DNA of 64,000 nucleotides from assembly GCF_024752025.1 (NCBI RefSeq), contig NZ_JANTPU010000003.1:174203-238202 (forward strand), given 5' to 3'. The notes below the pieces were generated by a model. It saw only the letters and a list, made by a program, of their open reading frames with translations. It ran no database searches and had not been told where the DNA came from. Both the position numbers and the translations under genes were made by a program. The stretch is from Pseudidiomarina sp. CB1 (lineage in GTDB: Bacteria > Pseudomonadota > Gammaproteobacteria > Enterobacterales > Alteromonadaceae). This document shows positions 27,067-35,049 of this stretch, in pieces. The first letter of the stretch is position 1. Each line of letters starts with the position of its first letter.

Positions 27067-28002
27067 ATGAATAACATCAAAGATATTGACCTCAATTTAC
27101 TGGTCTATTTAGACGTGCTTTTGCGTGAGCGCAACGTTACCAAAGCCGCAGCGCAACTGAACATCACGCAACCGGCAATGAGTAATGGCCTGAAGCGTCT
27201 TCGTAGCTTACTTAATGATCCGATTTTGGTACGTACCAGTGAGGGCATGATCCCCACCGAGACCGCCTTGCGCATGCAAGAGCCGGTTCGGCAGATTCTC
27301 TATTCGGTCGAAGAAATGGTGCAGCCCGCGCGCGAATTTGATCCGTCTACAACCGATCGTGTGTTCCGTATTATGGCGTCGGATTATGCGGCCTCAACGT
27401 TGCTACCAAGGTTATTACCAGCCATCCAAGAGCAAGCTCCGTCAGTGACCTTAGATATTATGACGCCGAGCGATATTAGCTTTCACGACGTCGAAAATGG
27501 CAAAGTTGACGTGGCCATCAACCGCTTCGAAAAACTACCGCAATCGTTTCACCAAAAGGCCTTGTGGGAGGACGATTTTTCTTGCCTGATGCGCAATGAC
27601 CATCCGTTGCTACAAGACTATTCGCTTGAGAATTACCTGAAAGCCGAACACGTGTGGGTGAGCAAAACTGGCTTTGGTGTCGGCGTCGGTATGGACCCAC
27701 AAGACGTGCAGAAGCTAGGGTGGGTTGACGAAGCGCTCGCTGATTTGGGTCACAAACGCGACATTCGTGTGTTTACCCGTAACTACCATGTGGCGATGCA
27801 CTTGGCGCGGCAGGGCTTGATCGCCACTTTACCGACCCGTGCGGCAAGTCTCTATAAAGATGACGACGAGCTCACGATGCGTGAGCCGCCGTTTGCGATT
27901 CCAGATTTAGACCTCACCATGATTTGGAGCCCATTGCTGCAGCATGATGCGGGACACCGCTGGTTCCGGCAACTCGTTGCCGAAACCGCAGCGGAGGGCT
28001 AA
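27067..28002 (+). CDS. LysR-family regulator, NodD/LeuO-like start
   Basis: A 311-residue LysR regulator. The N-terminus DIDLNLLVYLDVLLRERNVT with KAAAQLNITQPAMSNGLKRL is typical of the group including NodD, LeuO and PcpR. The effector-binding domain starts near residue 95 (DRVFRIMASDYAASTLLPRL). It lies directly behind the terminator of the secreted-hydrolase operon, with no ribosome-binding site before the ATG, so its message may be leaderless or initiate inside the terminator. It is convergent with the ABC permease gene (8-bp gap). Its target is unknown; the adjacent hydrolases are an obvious candidate. Confidence 0.85.
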   Translation: MNNIKDIDLNLLVYLDVLLRERNVTKAAAQLNITQPAMSNGLKRLRSLLNDPILVRTSEGMIPTETALRMQEPVRQILYSVEEMVQPAREFDPSTTDRVFRIMASDYAASTLLPRLLPAIQEQAPSVTLDIMTPSDISFHDVENGKVDVAINRFEKLPQSFHQKALWEDDFSCLMRNDHPLLQDYSLENYLKAEHVWVSKTGFGVGVGMDPQDVQKLGWVDEALADLGHKRDIRVFTRNYHVAMHLARQGLIATLPTRAASLYKDDDELTMREPPFAIPDLDLTMIWSPLLQHDAGHRWFRQLVAETAAEG

Positions 28003-28009
28003 GCCTAGT

Positions 28010-29224
28010 TTAGGTGGTCCGGGTCGCCAATGCAGGAGATAGATTTGCTGCTTTGCGTGCCGGACCAAGCACGGCAAGCTGCCCGACGATGACTAACACC
28101 ACCATGGCTATGGGTAGGTAATGCCAACCAATACGTGGCAGGCTAAAGGTGTCAACCAGCCAAATATTCAGCGCAATACTAGAGGCCACACCAATAATAA
28201 GGCCACTACTAGTAATCAATAGGTTCTCAAGCATAAATTGGCGCATGATGTCGCCCTTGGTCGCGCCAAGAGCACGACGTGTGCCGATTTGCTTGCGTCG
28301 CTGATTGACCGTGAAACTCACCATACCGACGATACCTAAAGCGGTAACGAGCGTTAGCACAGTCACAATGACCCAAAGCACCGTCTGTAAGGCAAAGAAG
28401 TCTTGGTAAGCGTCATCGCGCTGTTCATCCATCGCGGTCACATTCCGGATCAGCCGGCCATCGCGTTTCGCTAACAGTAACTCTTCAACCTCACGCATGA
28501 GCCGATCGCGTTCGCCTGGCTCGGTGCGAACTAAATAACGGTTGGCATTCCACAAACCACGTTGCGGTACCAACATGACATTATTAACGTTACTCCACTG
28601 CACCCAAGGTGCCTGCAGATGGTCAATAATACCTTTAATGGTCATCGGTTCGTCGTCGCGAATAAACACGGTTTGCCCAATAATTTCCGCAGGTGTGAGA
28701 TCTGGGAATAGATTCTTAGCAGCCGCCTCGGTTAATAAAATATTTTGTGGCCATTGCTTGTCATTGGACAGGCGATAGGTGACTTCAGTTGGACTAAAGT
28801 TCTCACCCGCAACCAATTCGACACCCAATGTGTTTAGGCCATGGTCGTCAACGAAGTACAGCGAAACAGGGGTTCCGTCTTGGCTGTTTGGCGTCGTTGT
28901 AAGTCCCATCGACCAACCACCACCGCTCAACGGTGTCGAATTGATTTGCGTAGCATCAACCACACCGTTGAGCTTGCGGATCTCGAGCAAGTCGGTTTCC
29001 ACGGCAACGCGTTCGTTGAAGCTGTCTTTGTAGCCAACGTACATTAAATGGAATTGGTTCGCTTCATCCATACCGGATTCGCGCGCCATCATACTGCTAC
29101 GGTTTTCAATCATATGAATAGCATTAACGATGATCGTCATGGTTAATGCTATTTGCAATGCGAGCAATAATGCGCCAACTTTGTTACGCAGTAACGCTCT
29201 AAAAATAGGGCCAATTTGATTCAT
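28010..29224 (-). CDS. MacB/FtsX-type ABC permease (second)
   Basis: A 404-residue permease with the MacB architecture: an N-terminal transmembrane helix (ALLLALQIALTMTIIV), a periplasmic core domain of about 230 residues, and three C-terminal helices, the first being LWVIVTVLTLVTALGIVGMV followed by the conserved cytoplasmic loop RRKQIGTRRALGATKGDIM. Last gene of a four-gene operon with another permease, an ATPase and an adaptor, all on the minus strand. MacB proteins do not translocate through the membrane but drive periplasmic extrusion by mechanotransmission. Its substrate is unknown. Confidence 0.87.
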   Translation of the reverse strand: MNQIGPIFRALLRNKVGALLLALQIALTMTIIVNAIHMIENRSSMMARESGMDEANQFHLMYVGYKDSFNERVAVETDLLEIRKLNGVVDATQINSTPLSGGGWSMGLTTTPNSQDGTPVSLYFVDDHGLNTLGVELVAGENFSPTEVTYRLSNDKQWPQNILLTEAAAKNLFPDLTPAEIIGQTVFIRDDEPMTIKGIIDHLQAPWVQWSNVNNVMLVPQRGLWNANRYLVRTEPGERDRLMREVEELLLAKRDGRLIRNVTAMDEQRDDAYQDFFALQTVLWVIVTVLTLVTALGIVGMVSFTVNQRRKQIGTRRALGATKGDIMRQFMLENLLITSSGLIIGVASSIALNIWLVDTFSLPRIGWHYLPIAMVVLVIVGQLAVLGPARKAANLSPALATRTT

Positions 29225-29247
29225 GATGCGTTTCCTTTGTAGGCGTT

Positions 29248-30561
29248 TTATTGCGTTTTAAGCTGACCCGCGGGGGCAATACTGCAGGCGCGCCAAGTTG
29301 GATAAAGTGCGGCGAGAATCGAGCTGACGATTGCTAGAGCAAAGCCAACGGCGATCATTGTGCCATCGAGAGAGGTGAGGCCCTCGGTGGAGTCACCATA
29401 AAGCGCGCTGATGCCTTGCAAACCAAGCCAAGCGAGGATTAAGCCAACTAAACCGCCTAGCACACCCACAATGGCGGCCTCGACCGAATAGTGCAGCATC
29501 AAGGTACGACGGCTCGCACCCACTGCGCGGCGTAAAGCGATTTCACCAAAGCGGCCGGTGAACTTGGCTAACAACAAGGCAATGGTATTGAGCAAGCAAA
29601 CAATCAAGAACATTAAGGCCATGTACATCATCATTTGTGCATCATCGGCGACCACCTCTTGGTATTCCAGCCACTCCATCACGTTGTGTAGACGGTTATT
29701 TTGCTCACGAGGAAAGCGGCCCAGCTGCTTTTGTTCGGCTACGTAATTGTGCAAGAAGTCTAAATAAGCGTGCTTATCGTCAGGGTCTTCAAATTCAACC
29801 CAGAATTGCGAGTTGACGCATTCGGAATTCAAGAAAGCTTGAAAGGTTTCTTCCGCAATCGGCTTCCAACAATTGTTATTACCGCTCGTATCGAGCTCCA
29901 GCGCTTGTTTTAAGGTGTAGGGCATGTAGACATCTTCCATGTCATTAAATGCTCCCGTTGCGAGGTCGAAGAACTTCGGCTTCGGTTCCCATTCGTCGAG
30001 CACGCCGACCACCCGAAAGACATTACCACTGAACGTTACCGTCTCGCCCACCGAATTGGCGCCGCCAAAAATTTCGTTATTGGCCTCTTTACTCAGCACA
30101 ATCACGAGTTCGCGTGCTTCATCTGCTTGTGCAGTCCAGCCTGAGCCATAAAGAAACGGCGGCTCGAACATGGGGAAAAAGTCGGCATAGGTGATACGAA
30201 CTGAAGCCAAGTAAGGCTTTTGATCCTGCCCTTTCGGCTCAATGACACCGTAAGAAGTGCCCATGCCCGCCTGCCGATAGGCCATCTTCGCCTCGGTAAG
30301 TTGGGTAGCCTCGAGCCAAGTCACTTGGTCAGGCGGTAAATTGGGTTCGTCATAAGCTTCATTGGGCGACCAGTTATCAACCTGCACGGCAAACAACCGC
30401 TCACTTTTGTTTGGAATGGGGTCTGCTGACATCAAATAGTTGACGGTAATGGTCGTCATCGCTGCGCCAATACCTAGGCCAATCGCAGCAATCATCAGCC
30501 CGGTGAGTAACACGTTCTTCTTTAAACTGAGCAGGGCCAAGCGGCCGTAATATGCAATCAT
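29248..30561 (-). CDS. MacB/FtsX-type ABC permease (first)
   Basis: A 437-residue permease starting MIAYYGRLALLSLKKNVLL. It has one N-terminal helix, a large periplasmic domain rich in acidic residues, and three C-terminal helices with the FGEIALRRAVGASRRTLML loop conserved among FtsX-like proteins. I chose the ATG at 30561; an open frame extends 81 bases upstream over the ATPase stop but has no good start. It is only partly similar to the second permease, so the pair could form a heterodimeric MacB-like exporter. Gap to the ATPase is about 10 bp. Confidence 0.85.
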   Translation of the reverse strand: MIAYYGRLALLSLKKNVLLTGLMIAAIGLGIGAAMTTITVNYLMSADPIPNKSERLFAVQVDNWSPNEAYDEPNLPPDQVTWLEATQLTEAKMAYRQAGMGTSYGVIEPKGQDQKPYLASVRITYADFFPMFEPPFLYGSGWTAQADEARELVIVLSKEANNEIFGGANSVGETVTFSGNVFRVVGVLDEWEPKPKFFDLATGAFNDMEDVYMPYTLKQALELDTSGNNNCWKPIAEETFQAFLNSECVNSQFWVEFEDPDDKHAYLDFLHNYVAEQKQLGRFPREQNNRLHNVMEWLEYQEVVADDAQMMMYMALMFLIVCLLNTIALLLAKFTGRFGEIALRRAVGASRRTLMLHYSVEAAIVGVLGGLVGLILAWLGLQGISALYGDSTEGLTSLDGTMIAVGFALAIVSSILAALYPTWRACSIAPAGQLKTQ

Positions 30562-30571
30562 GACGACCTCA

Positions 30572-31300
30572 CTAAACTTGCGCAGTTTGTTGCAACAGTT
30601 CTTGGATATTGGTGCCGGTCTGAACCTCAGTGACCTGACCATCGCGCACGAAGATATTGCGTTGTGCCCGCTGGGCGAGACTCGGATCGTGCGTCACCAT
30701 AATAATGGTTGTGCCTTGCGCGTTGATCTCGCTGAGTAAATCGAGCACGCCGCTGGCCATATTTGAATCAAGGTTACCGGTCGGTTCGTCGGCAAGTAAA
30801 AAACGTGGCGACCCCGCTAATGCACGTGCAATCGCCACACGCTGCTGTTGACCACCTGAAAGTTGTGCTGGGTAATGGCCCATACGATTCGCGAGCCCGA
30901 CGGTTTCCAGCGCCTGCTCGATACGTTGCTTACGCTCGGCGCTGTTGAATCCACGGTAGCGCAAAGGCACGTCGACGTTGTCGAATAAATTGAGGTCGGG
31001 CAATAAGTTAAAGCTCTGAAAGATAAAGCCAATTTTTTCGTTGCGAAGTTGCGCGAGCTGGCGGTCATTCATGCCTTGCACACTTTTACCGTCAAGTTGG
31101 TAGTCACCTTCGTCAAAGGTTTCTAATAAACCGGCGACATTCAGAAAAGTCGTTTTACCTGAGCCTGATGGACCGGTGACAGCAACAAAGTCGCCTTCCT
31201 CGACCTGTAGATCAAAATTCCGCAATGCGTGAGTTTCGATAGTATCGGTACGAAAAGTTTTACGAACAGAAGTCATTTTCAACATAATAGGGTTTCTCAT
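30572..31300 (-). CDS. ABC transporter ATPase, MacB/LolD type
   Basis: A 242-residue ATPase with all motifs: Walker A GPSGSGKTTFLNV near residue 39, Q-loop IFQSFNLLPDLNLFDNV, signature LSGGQQQRVAIARAL near 143, Walker B RFLLADEPTGNLDSN and the His switch VTHD. The TGNLDS segment and the short length place it in the LolD/MacB/FtsE group. The start codon lies 1 bp beyond the adaptor stop, so the two are translationally linked. MRNPIML and the in-frame Met at residue 6 are both possible starts. Confidence 0.93.
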   Translation of the reverse strand: MRNPIMLKMTSVRKTFRTDTIETHALRNFDLQVEEGDFVAVTGPSGSGKTTFLNVAGLLETFDEGDYQLDGKSVQGMNDRQLAQLRNEKIGFIFQSFNLLPDLNLFDNVDVPLRYRGFNSAERKQRIEQALETVGLANRMGHYPAQLSGGQQQRVAIARALAGSPRFLLADEPTGNLDSNMASGVLDLLSEINAQGTTIIMVTHDPSLAQRAQRNIFVRDGQVTEVQTGTNIQELLQQTAQV

Positions 31301-31301
31301 T

Positions 31302-32573
31302 TTAGTTGGTCAGGCGAACGGTCTGGGCATCGCCAAAAGGTTCGATACTGGAAATAATGATGCGGTCACCTGGATTCAGGCCGGCAGTAATTTCAACGGC
31401 ATTCATACTTGATGCGCCGGTACTAATCGTCGTGCGATAGGCCATGTCGTCTTGGACGACATAAGCGATTCGTCCACCACCACTCTCCAGAAACTGGCCA
31501 CGACTGACTTGTAGAACGTCGGCTTTTTGCGCCAAAATAATGCGTGTAGTCAGGCGTTGATTTTGGCGCAAGGCATCGGGCATGGTATCGACAAAACGCA
31601 CATTACCGATGACTTGGTTGTCACGAATTTCGGGTGAAATCGCGACCAACTGTGCTGGGTAAATGGTTCCTGAGTAGTTAATTTCTGCGGCCATACCGAT
31701 GGCGAGGTCATCGGCATAACTTTCTGGGATCGCAATTTCGACTTCGAACGCAGTAAGATCGACAACCCCGAGAACCGCTTGATTACGCGCAACCTGATTC
31801 TTCTGGTCGACTTCACGGTTACCCACGAGCCCTTCAACTGGCGAATGAATTGCAAGGCTCGCGACTTGACGCTGCAAATTATCGACAAGAGCTTGCTGTC
31901 GTGCGACTTGTAACTCACTGGTTTGCAGCTCAAACACTTGTGCATCGGCTGCGAGTTGAGCACTGGCCACGGCATGTTCGTAAACGAGTTTGGCATTTTC
32001 GAGATCATCTTGCGCTTTCTCGAAATCGATTTCGCTAATCGCTTTCGCTTTCCATGCCTCGTCGGCTCGGCGCTTTTCGCGTTCAGCCGCGGTAAAGGTC
32101 ACGCGAGCCATATCAATATCGCGCTGCGACTGCAGTTTGGCACTGCGGGTTTCGATGCGCTGGCGCTCAAGGTCAACGCGAGCGGCGTCGAGTGACGCTT
32201 GTTCTTGTTCCAGTCGGCTCTCTAACTCGGGACTTTCGATGGTGGCTAAGAGCTGTCCTTTGGCAACCGTGTCACCGGCATCAACATAGTAAGTGACGGT
32301 ACCTTCGGCAGGACTGTACAAGGTGGGTGCCACCGCGGCAATCACGCGGCCTTCGATCGACACATCACGGGTAAGATCCGCGCGGGTAACCGCTGCGATG
32401 CGAATCCGATCAAGCGGCACAGCATGTTCAGTCTGGCTCCATTTGCTGAGCGCAGGAAACACCGCAATACAGATGAGAAGGACTATCGAAAGACTAATGA
32501 TAAGCTTCCAAGGACGCTTTTTACGGGTATCCCGCACAACGTCTTGGCCGCTCGTATCGGCAAGTTTGATCAA
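31302..32573 (-). CDS. Membrane-fusion (HlyD/MacA-like) adaptor
   Basis: A 423-residue periplasmic adaptor anchored by one N-terminal helix (KLIISLSIVLLICIAVFPAL, residues about 24-43). It has the split lipoyl-like domain (SPAEGTVTYYVDAGDTVAKGQ and HSPVEGLVGNREV), a long coiled-coil hairpin between them (about 110-220, rich in Glu, Gln, Ala and Lys) and a beta-barrel/membrane-proximal end (VQDDMAYRTTISTGASS, GLNPGDRIIIS). First gene of the exporter operon. The start appears to be TTG at 32573; no better start is in frame. The outer-membrane TolC-type partner is not in this window. Confidence 0.85.
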   Translation of the reverse strand: MIKLADTSGQDVVRDTRKKRPWKLIISLSIVLLICIAVFPALSKWSQTEHAVPLDRIRIAAVTRADLTRDVSIEGRVIAAVAPTLYSPAEGTVTYYVDAGDTVAKGQLLATIESPELESRLEQEQASLDAARVDLERQRIETRSAKLQSQRDIDMARVTFTAAEREKRRADEAWKAKAISEIDFEKAQDDLENAKLVYEHAVASAQLAADAQVFELQTSELQVARQQALVDNLQRQVASLAIHSPVEGLVGNREVDQKNQVARNQAVLGVVDLTAFEVEIAIPESYADDLAIGMAAEINYSGTIYPAQLVAISPEIRDNQVIGNVRFVDTMPDALRQNQRLTTRIILAQKADVLQVSRGQFLESGGGRIAYVVQDDMAYRTTISTGASSMNAVEITAGLNPGDRIIISSIEPFGDAQTVRLTN

Positions 32574-32575
32574 GG

Positions 32576-32625
32576 CTGTTCATCCCTTTCTAAGCGTTAT
32601 TTTTTTCTTAGGACGAGATGAACAG
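32576..32625. promoter_or_regulatory. Nested dyad upstream of the exporter operon
   Basis: CTGTTCATC (32576-32584) and GATGAACAG (32617-32625) are perfect inverted repeats; within them TCTAAG (32589-32594) faces CTTAGG (32607-32612). The arms enclose an AT-rich centre. The element directly precedes the adaptor start and overlaps its leader on the minus strand, and the nhaD stop lies 20 bp beyond it. It could be a regulator-binding site or a leader hairpin covering the ribosome-binding region. Confidence 0.45.
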
Positions 32626-32645
32626 CGAAAAGGTTTACATGGCGT

Positions 32646-34082
32646 TTAATTGAAGATGTGGAACAAATGGTCGTTGAGCCAGATGTGGACCACGATACTG
32701 ACGAAAAAGCCCACAGCAATCGCTGGCGCCCACTTTAGGTGGCTCGCAAAAGTGTAGTAGCCGCGGGCCTGGCCCATCAGCGCGACACCAGCGGCAGAGC
32801 CAATGGAGAGCAAGCTACCACCAGTACCGGCAGTAAGCGTGATCAATAGCCACTGCCCATGGGACATATCGGGCTGCATTGAGAGCACTGCGAACATCAC
32901 TGGAATGTTATCAATCACTGCCGACATTAAGCCCAGTGCGACGTTGGCATAGGTGGGTGACCATTCGTTATACAGGGTGTCGGATAGCAAGTGCAGGTAA
33001 CCCAAGAAGCCTAAACCGCCAACACACATAACGATGCCATAGAAGAACAGCAACGTATCCCACTCGGCCCGTTGCACACGGCTGAACACATCAAAAGGCA
33101 CAACGCCACCGAGGCGCTTCAGGCGTTCCATGTCGCCAGCGCGTTCGGCCATGGCACGTTTGCGGGCGAGTGAACCTGGTAGGGTCATGCGTAAGAAGTA
33201 GCCAAAGAACTGCAAGTAACCAAGGCCCATCATCATACCTAACACCGGCGGTAGGTGCAGGAACATGTGGCAAGCTACAGCGGTAGCAATGGTCAGTAGG
33301 AACAAGCCGGTGATGCGCAATGCGCCGCGTTTCAGTTCGACTTCTTCATAAACGGCTTGTGGTTTTTTGTTCTCGATGAAAAAGTTCATGATCAATGCTG
33401 GCAACAGGTAGTTCAGCAGCGACGGGATAAACAGCACAAAGAACTCATGGAATTTAACAATACCTGCTTGCCATACCATCAGGGTGGTGATGTCACCGAA
33501 TGGACTAAACGCACCTCCGGCATTGGCGGCGACGACAATACTCACACACGACATACCGATGAACTTTTTGTCGCCATCAGCGACTTTCATGACCACGGCA
33601 CACATCAATAGGGCAGTGGTAAGGTTGTCGGCAATCGGTGAAATGAAAAACGCTAGAAAGCCGGAGAGCCAGAAGAGTTGGCGATAAGTGAAACCTTTCT
33701 TCACCATCCATGAGCGCAACGCATCGAACAGCCGACGTTCTTCGAGGGCATTGATGTAGGTCATTGCCACCAGCAAGAACAACATCAACTCGGCAAACTC
33801 AAGCAGGTTATGGCGAAACGCGTCTTCGGCCACGCCAGGGAAACCTTGGTCGACATAGACCCAACCGATCATAATCCAAATCAAACCCGCAGCAACCAAG
33901 ACGGGCTTTGACTTACGCATGTGTAAGCGTTCTTCCCCCATGACCAAAATATAGGCTGCGGTGAAAATGATGATGGCGACAATGCCAACGGTTGAGGTGG
34001 TTAAATCGAGTGGGCCAGCAGCGGCTAATGCTGCAGGGCTCATGAGTAATGCTGCGAGCGCGATAAAGAGTAGCTTCCACAT
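32646..34082 (-). CDS. nhaD: Na+/H+ antiporter NhaD
   Basis: A 478-residue inner-membrane antiporter of the NhaD/ArsB-like ion transporter superfamily, with about 12 helices. Diagnostic stretches are ISPIADNLTTALLMCAVVM near residue 145, ANAGGAFSPFGDITTLMVW near 185 and NIPVMFAVLSMQ near 390, which contain the ion-handling polar residues. NhaD exchanges Na+ or Li+ for H+ and is typical of halophilic and marine gammaproteobacteria. I chose the ATG at 34082: an AAGGA site precedes it and it begins a hydrophobic signal-like segment, whereas the upstream ATG at 34100 has no site. Confidence 0.92.
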   Translation of the reverse strand: MWKLLFIALAALLMSPAALAAAGPLDLTTSTVGIVAIIIFTAAYILVMGEERLHMRKSKPVLVAAGLIWIMIGWVYVDQGFPGVAEDAFRHNLLEFAELMLFLLVAMTYINALEERRLFDALRSWMVKKGFTYRQLFWLSGFLAFFISPIADNLTTALLMCAVVMKVADGDKKFIGMSCVSIVVAANAGGAFSPFGDITTLMVWQAGIVKFHEFFVLFIPSLLNYLLPALIMNFFIENKKPQAVYEEVELKRGALRITGLFLLTIATAVACHMFLHLPPVLGMMMGLGYLQFFGYFLRMTLPGSLARKRAMAERAGDMERLKRLGGVVPFDVFSRVQRAEWDTLLFFYGIVMCVGGLGFLGYLHLLSDTLYNEWSPTYANVALGLMSAVIDNIPVMFAVLSMQPDMSHGQWLLITLTAGTGGSLLSIGSAAGVALMGQARGYYTFASHLKWAPAIAVGFFVSIVVHIWLNDHLFHIFN

Positions 34083-34189
34083 GTGTCGAAATCCTTGCAC
34101 ACAAAGGTTCTAGAGGAGTTTTGCGCGCGCATACTACCACAGAAACTACGAAAAGCAGCGGGCGTATTACGATTTTGTTAAAGGTCTTT

Positions 34190-34215
34190 GGAGGTACCTC
34201 TCAACAGGTACCTCC
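34190..34215. repeat. Perfect 10-bp inverted repeat between nhaD and the SDR gene
   Basis: GGAGGTACCT (34190-34199) and AGGTACCTCC (34206-34215) flank a 6-base loop. It lies 16 bp past the SDR stop on the minus strand. T-runs are short on both sides, so it is a weak terminator or an mRNA-end stabiliser at most. Confidence 0.5.
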
Positions 34216-34230
34216 ATTTACGAACTAATG

Positions 34231-35034
34231 CTATGATTTATCGTGTTTTTTAATCGATTTGTGCAGTATTCGGCGATACCACGAACGGGGCAAAAAACGC
34301 TTCAAATACCATGCGTAGCGACCTTGCTTATGAGGAATTGTATAGCTATGTTGACGCTCGATTGCGCGCATAATTGCCTTCGCGATGTCGGTGGCATTGA
34401 GTTTGCTTTTACTCATGAGTTTATCAAGCTTGGCTTCCATTCCCTCGATCGATGACCGCATACCTTGCCCAAGATTGGTTTTAAAGAAAGAAGGGCAGAC
34501 CGCGGTCACGTGGATATTAGAGTCTGCAAGTTCGTTTTCGAGGGTCTCGGACAAGCTCACCACCGCCGCTTTTGTGGCATTGTAGGAAGCCATATTAGGC
34601 ACATCGAGTAGTCCAGCCATTGAGGCAACGTTCACAATGTGGCCGCCGTTGCGTTGCAGTAGCGGCAGAAACGCCTTACAACCTCGCACCACGCCGAGCA
34701 GATTGATATCGATGATCCATTGCCAATCGCTAATACTGGTGTCGGCCAGTGTTCCTACCTGAGCCACGCCAGCATTATTGACCAAGATGTCGATCCCTTG
34801 CCAACGTTCATCAAGTTCTTTGGCAACATTTTCGAGGTCGCTCATCCGTGTTACGTCACAGGCAAAAAACAGCGTATCCGGTTGCCAACGCTGCAAGCTA
34901 CCGATCACTGCCTCGCCGCGTTCAGTATCACGGTCTAAAATAGCGACCTGCCAACCCGCTTTCGCCGCGAGTTGTGCCAAAGCGAAGCCCAAACCACTGG
35001 CACCGCCAGTGATGACAATACGTTGCTTTTGCAT
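34231..35034 (-). CDS. Short-chain dehydrogenase/reductase
   Basis: A 267-residue classical SDR. The cofactor motif is VITGGASGLGFALAQLA near residue 7, with an acidic residue after strand 2 (AILDRDTERG) favouring NAD. NNAGVAQVG lies near 88. The catalytic Ser-Tyr-Lys appear in VASMAGLL and MASYNATKAAV. The C-terminal tail is basic (YAWYLKRFLPRSWYRRI) and may touch membrane. It follows the diguanylate cyclase gene by 15 bp and is probably co-transcribed. Substrate unknown; lipid or hydroxyacyl substrates are common for this long-tailed subgroup. Confidence 0.88.
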   Translation of the reverse strand: MQKQRIVITGGASGLGFALAQLAAKAGWQVAILDRDTERGEAVIGSLQRWQPDTLFFACDVTRMSDLENVAKELDERWQGIDILVNNAGVAQVGTLADTSISDWQWIIDINLLGVVRGCKAFLPLLQRNGGHIVNVASMAGLLDVPNMASYNATKAAVVSLSETLENELADSNIHVTAVCPSFFKTNLGQGMRSSIEGMEAKLDKLMSKSKLNATDIAKAIMRAIERQHSYTIPHKQGRYAWYLKRFLPRSWYRRILHKSIKKHDKS

Positions 35035-35049
35035 GAAGAATCTAACCTA

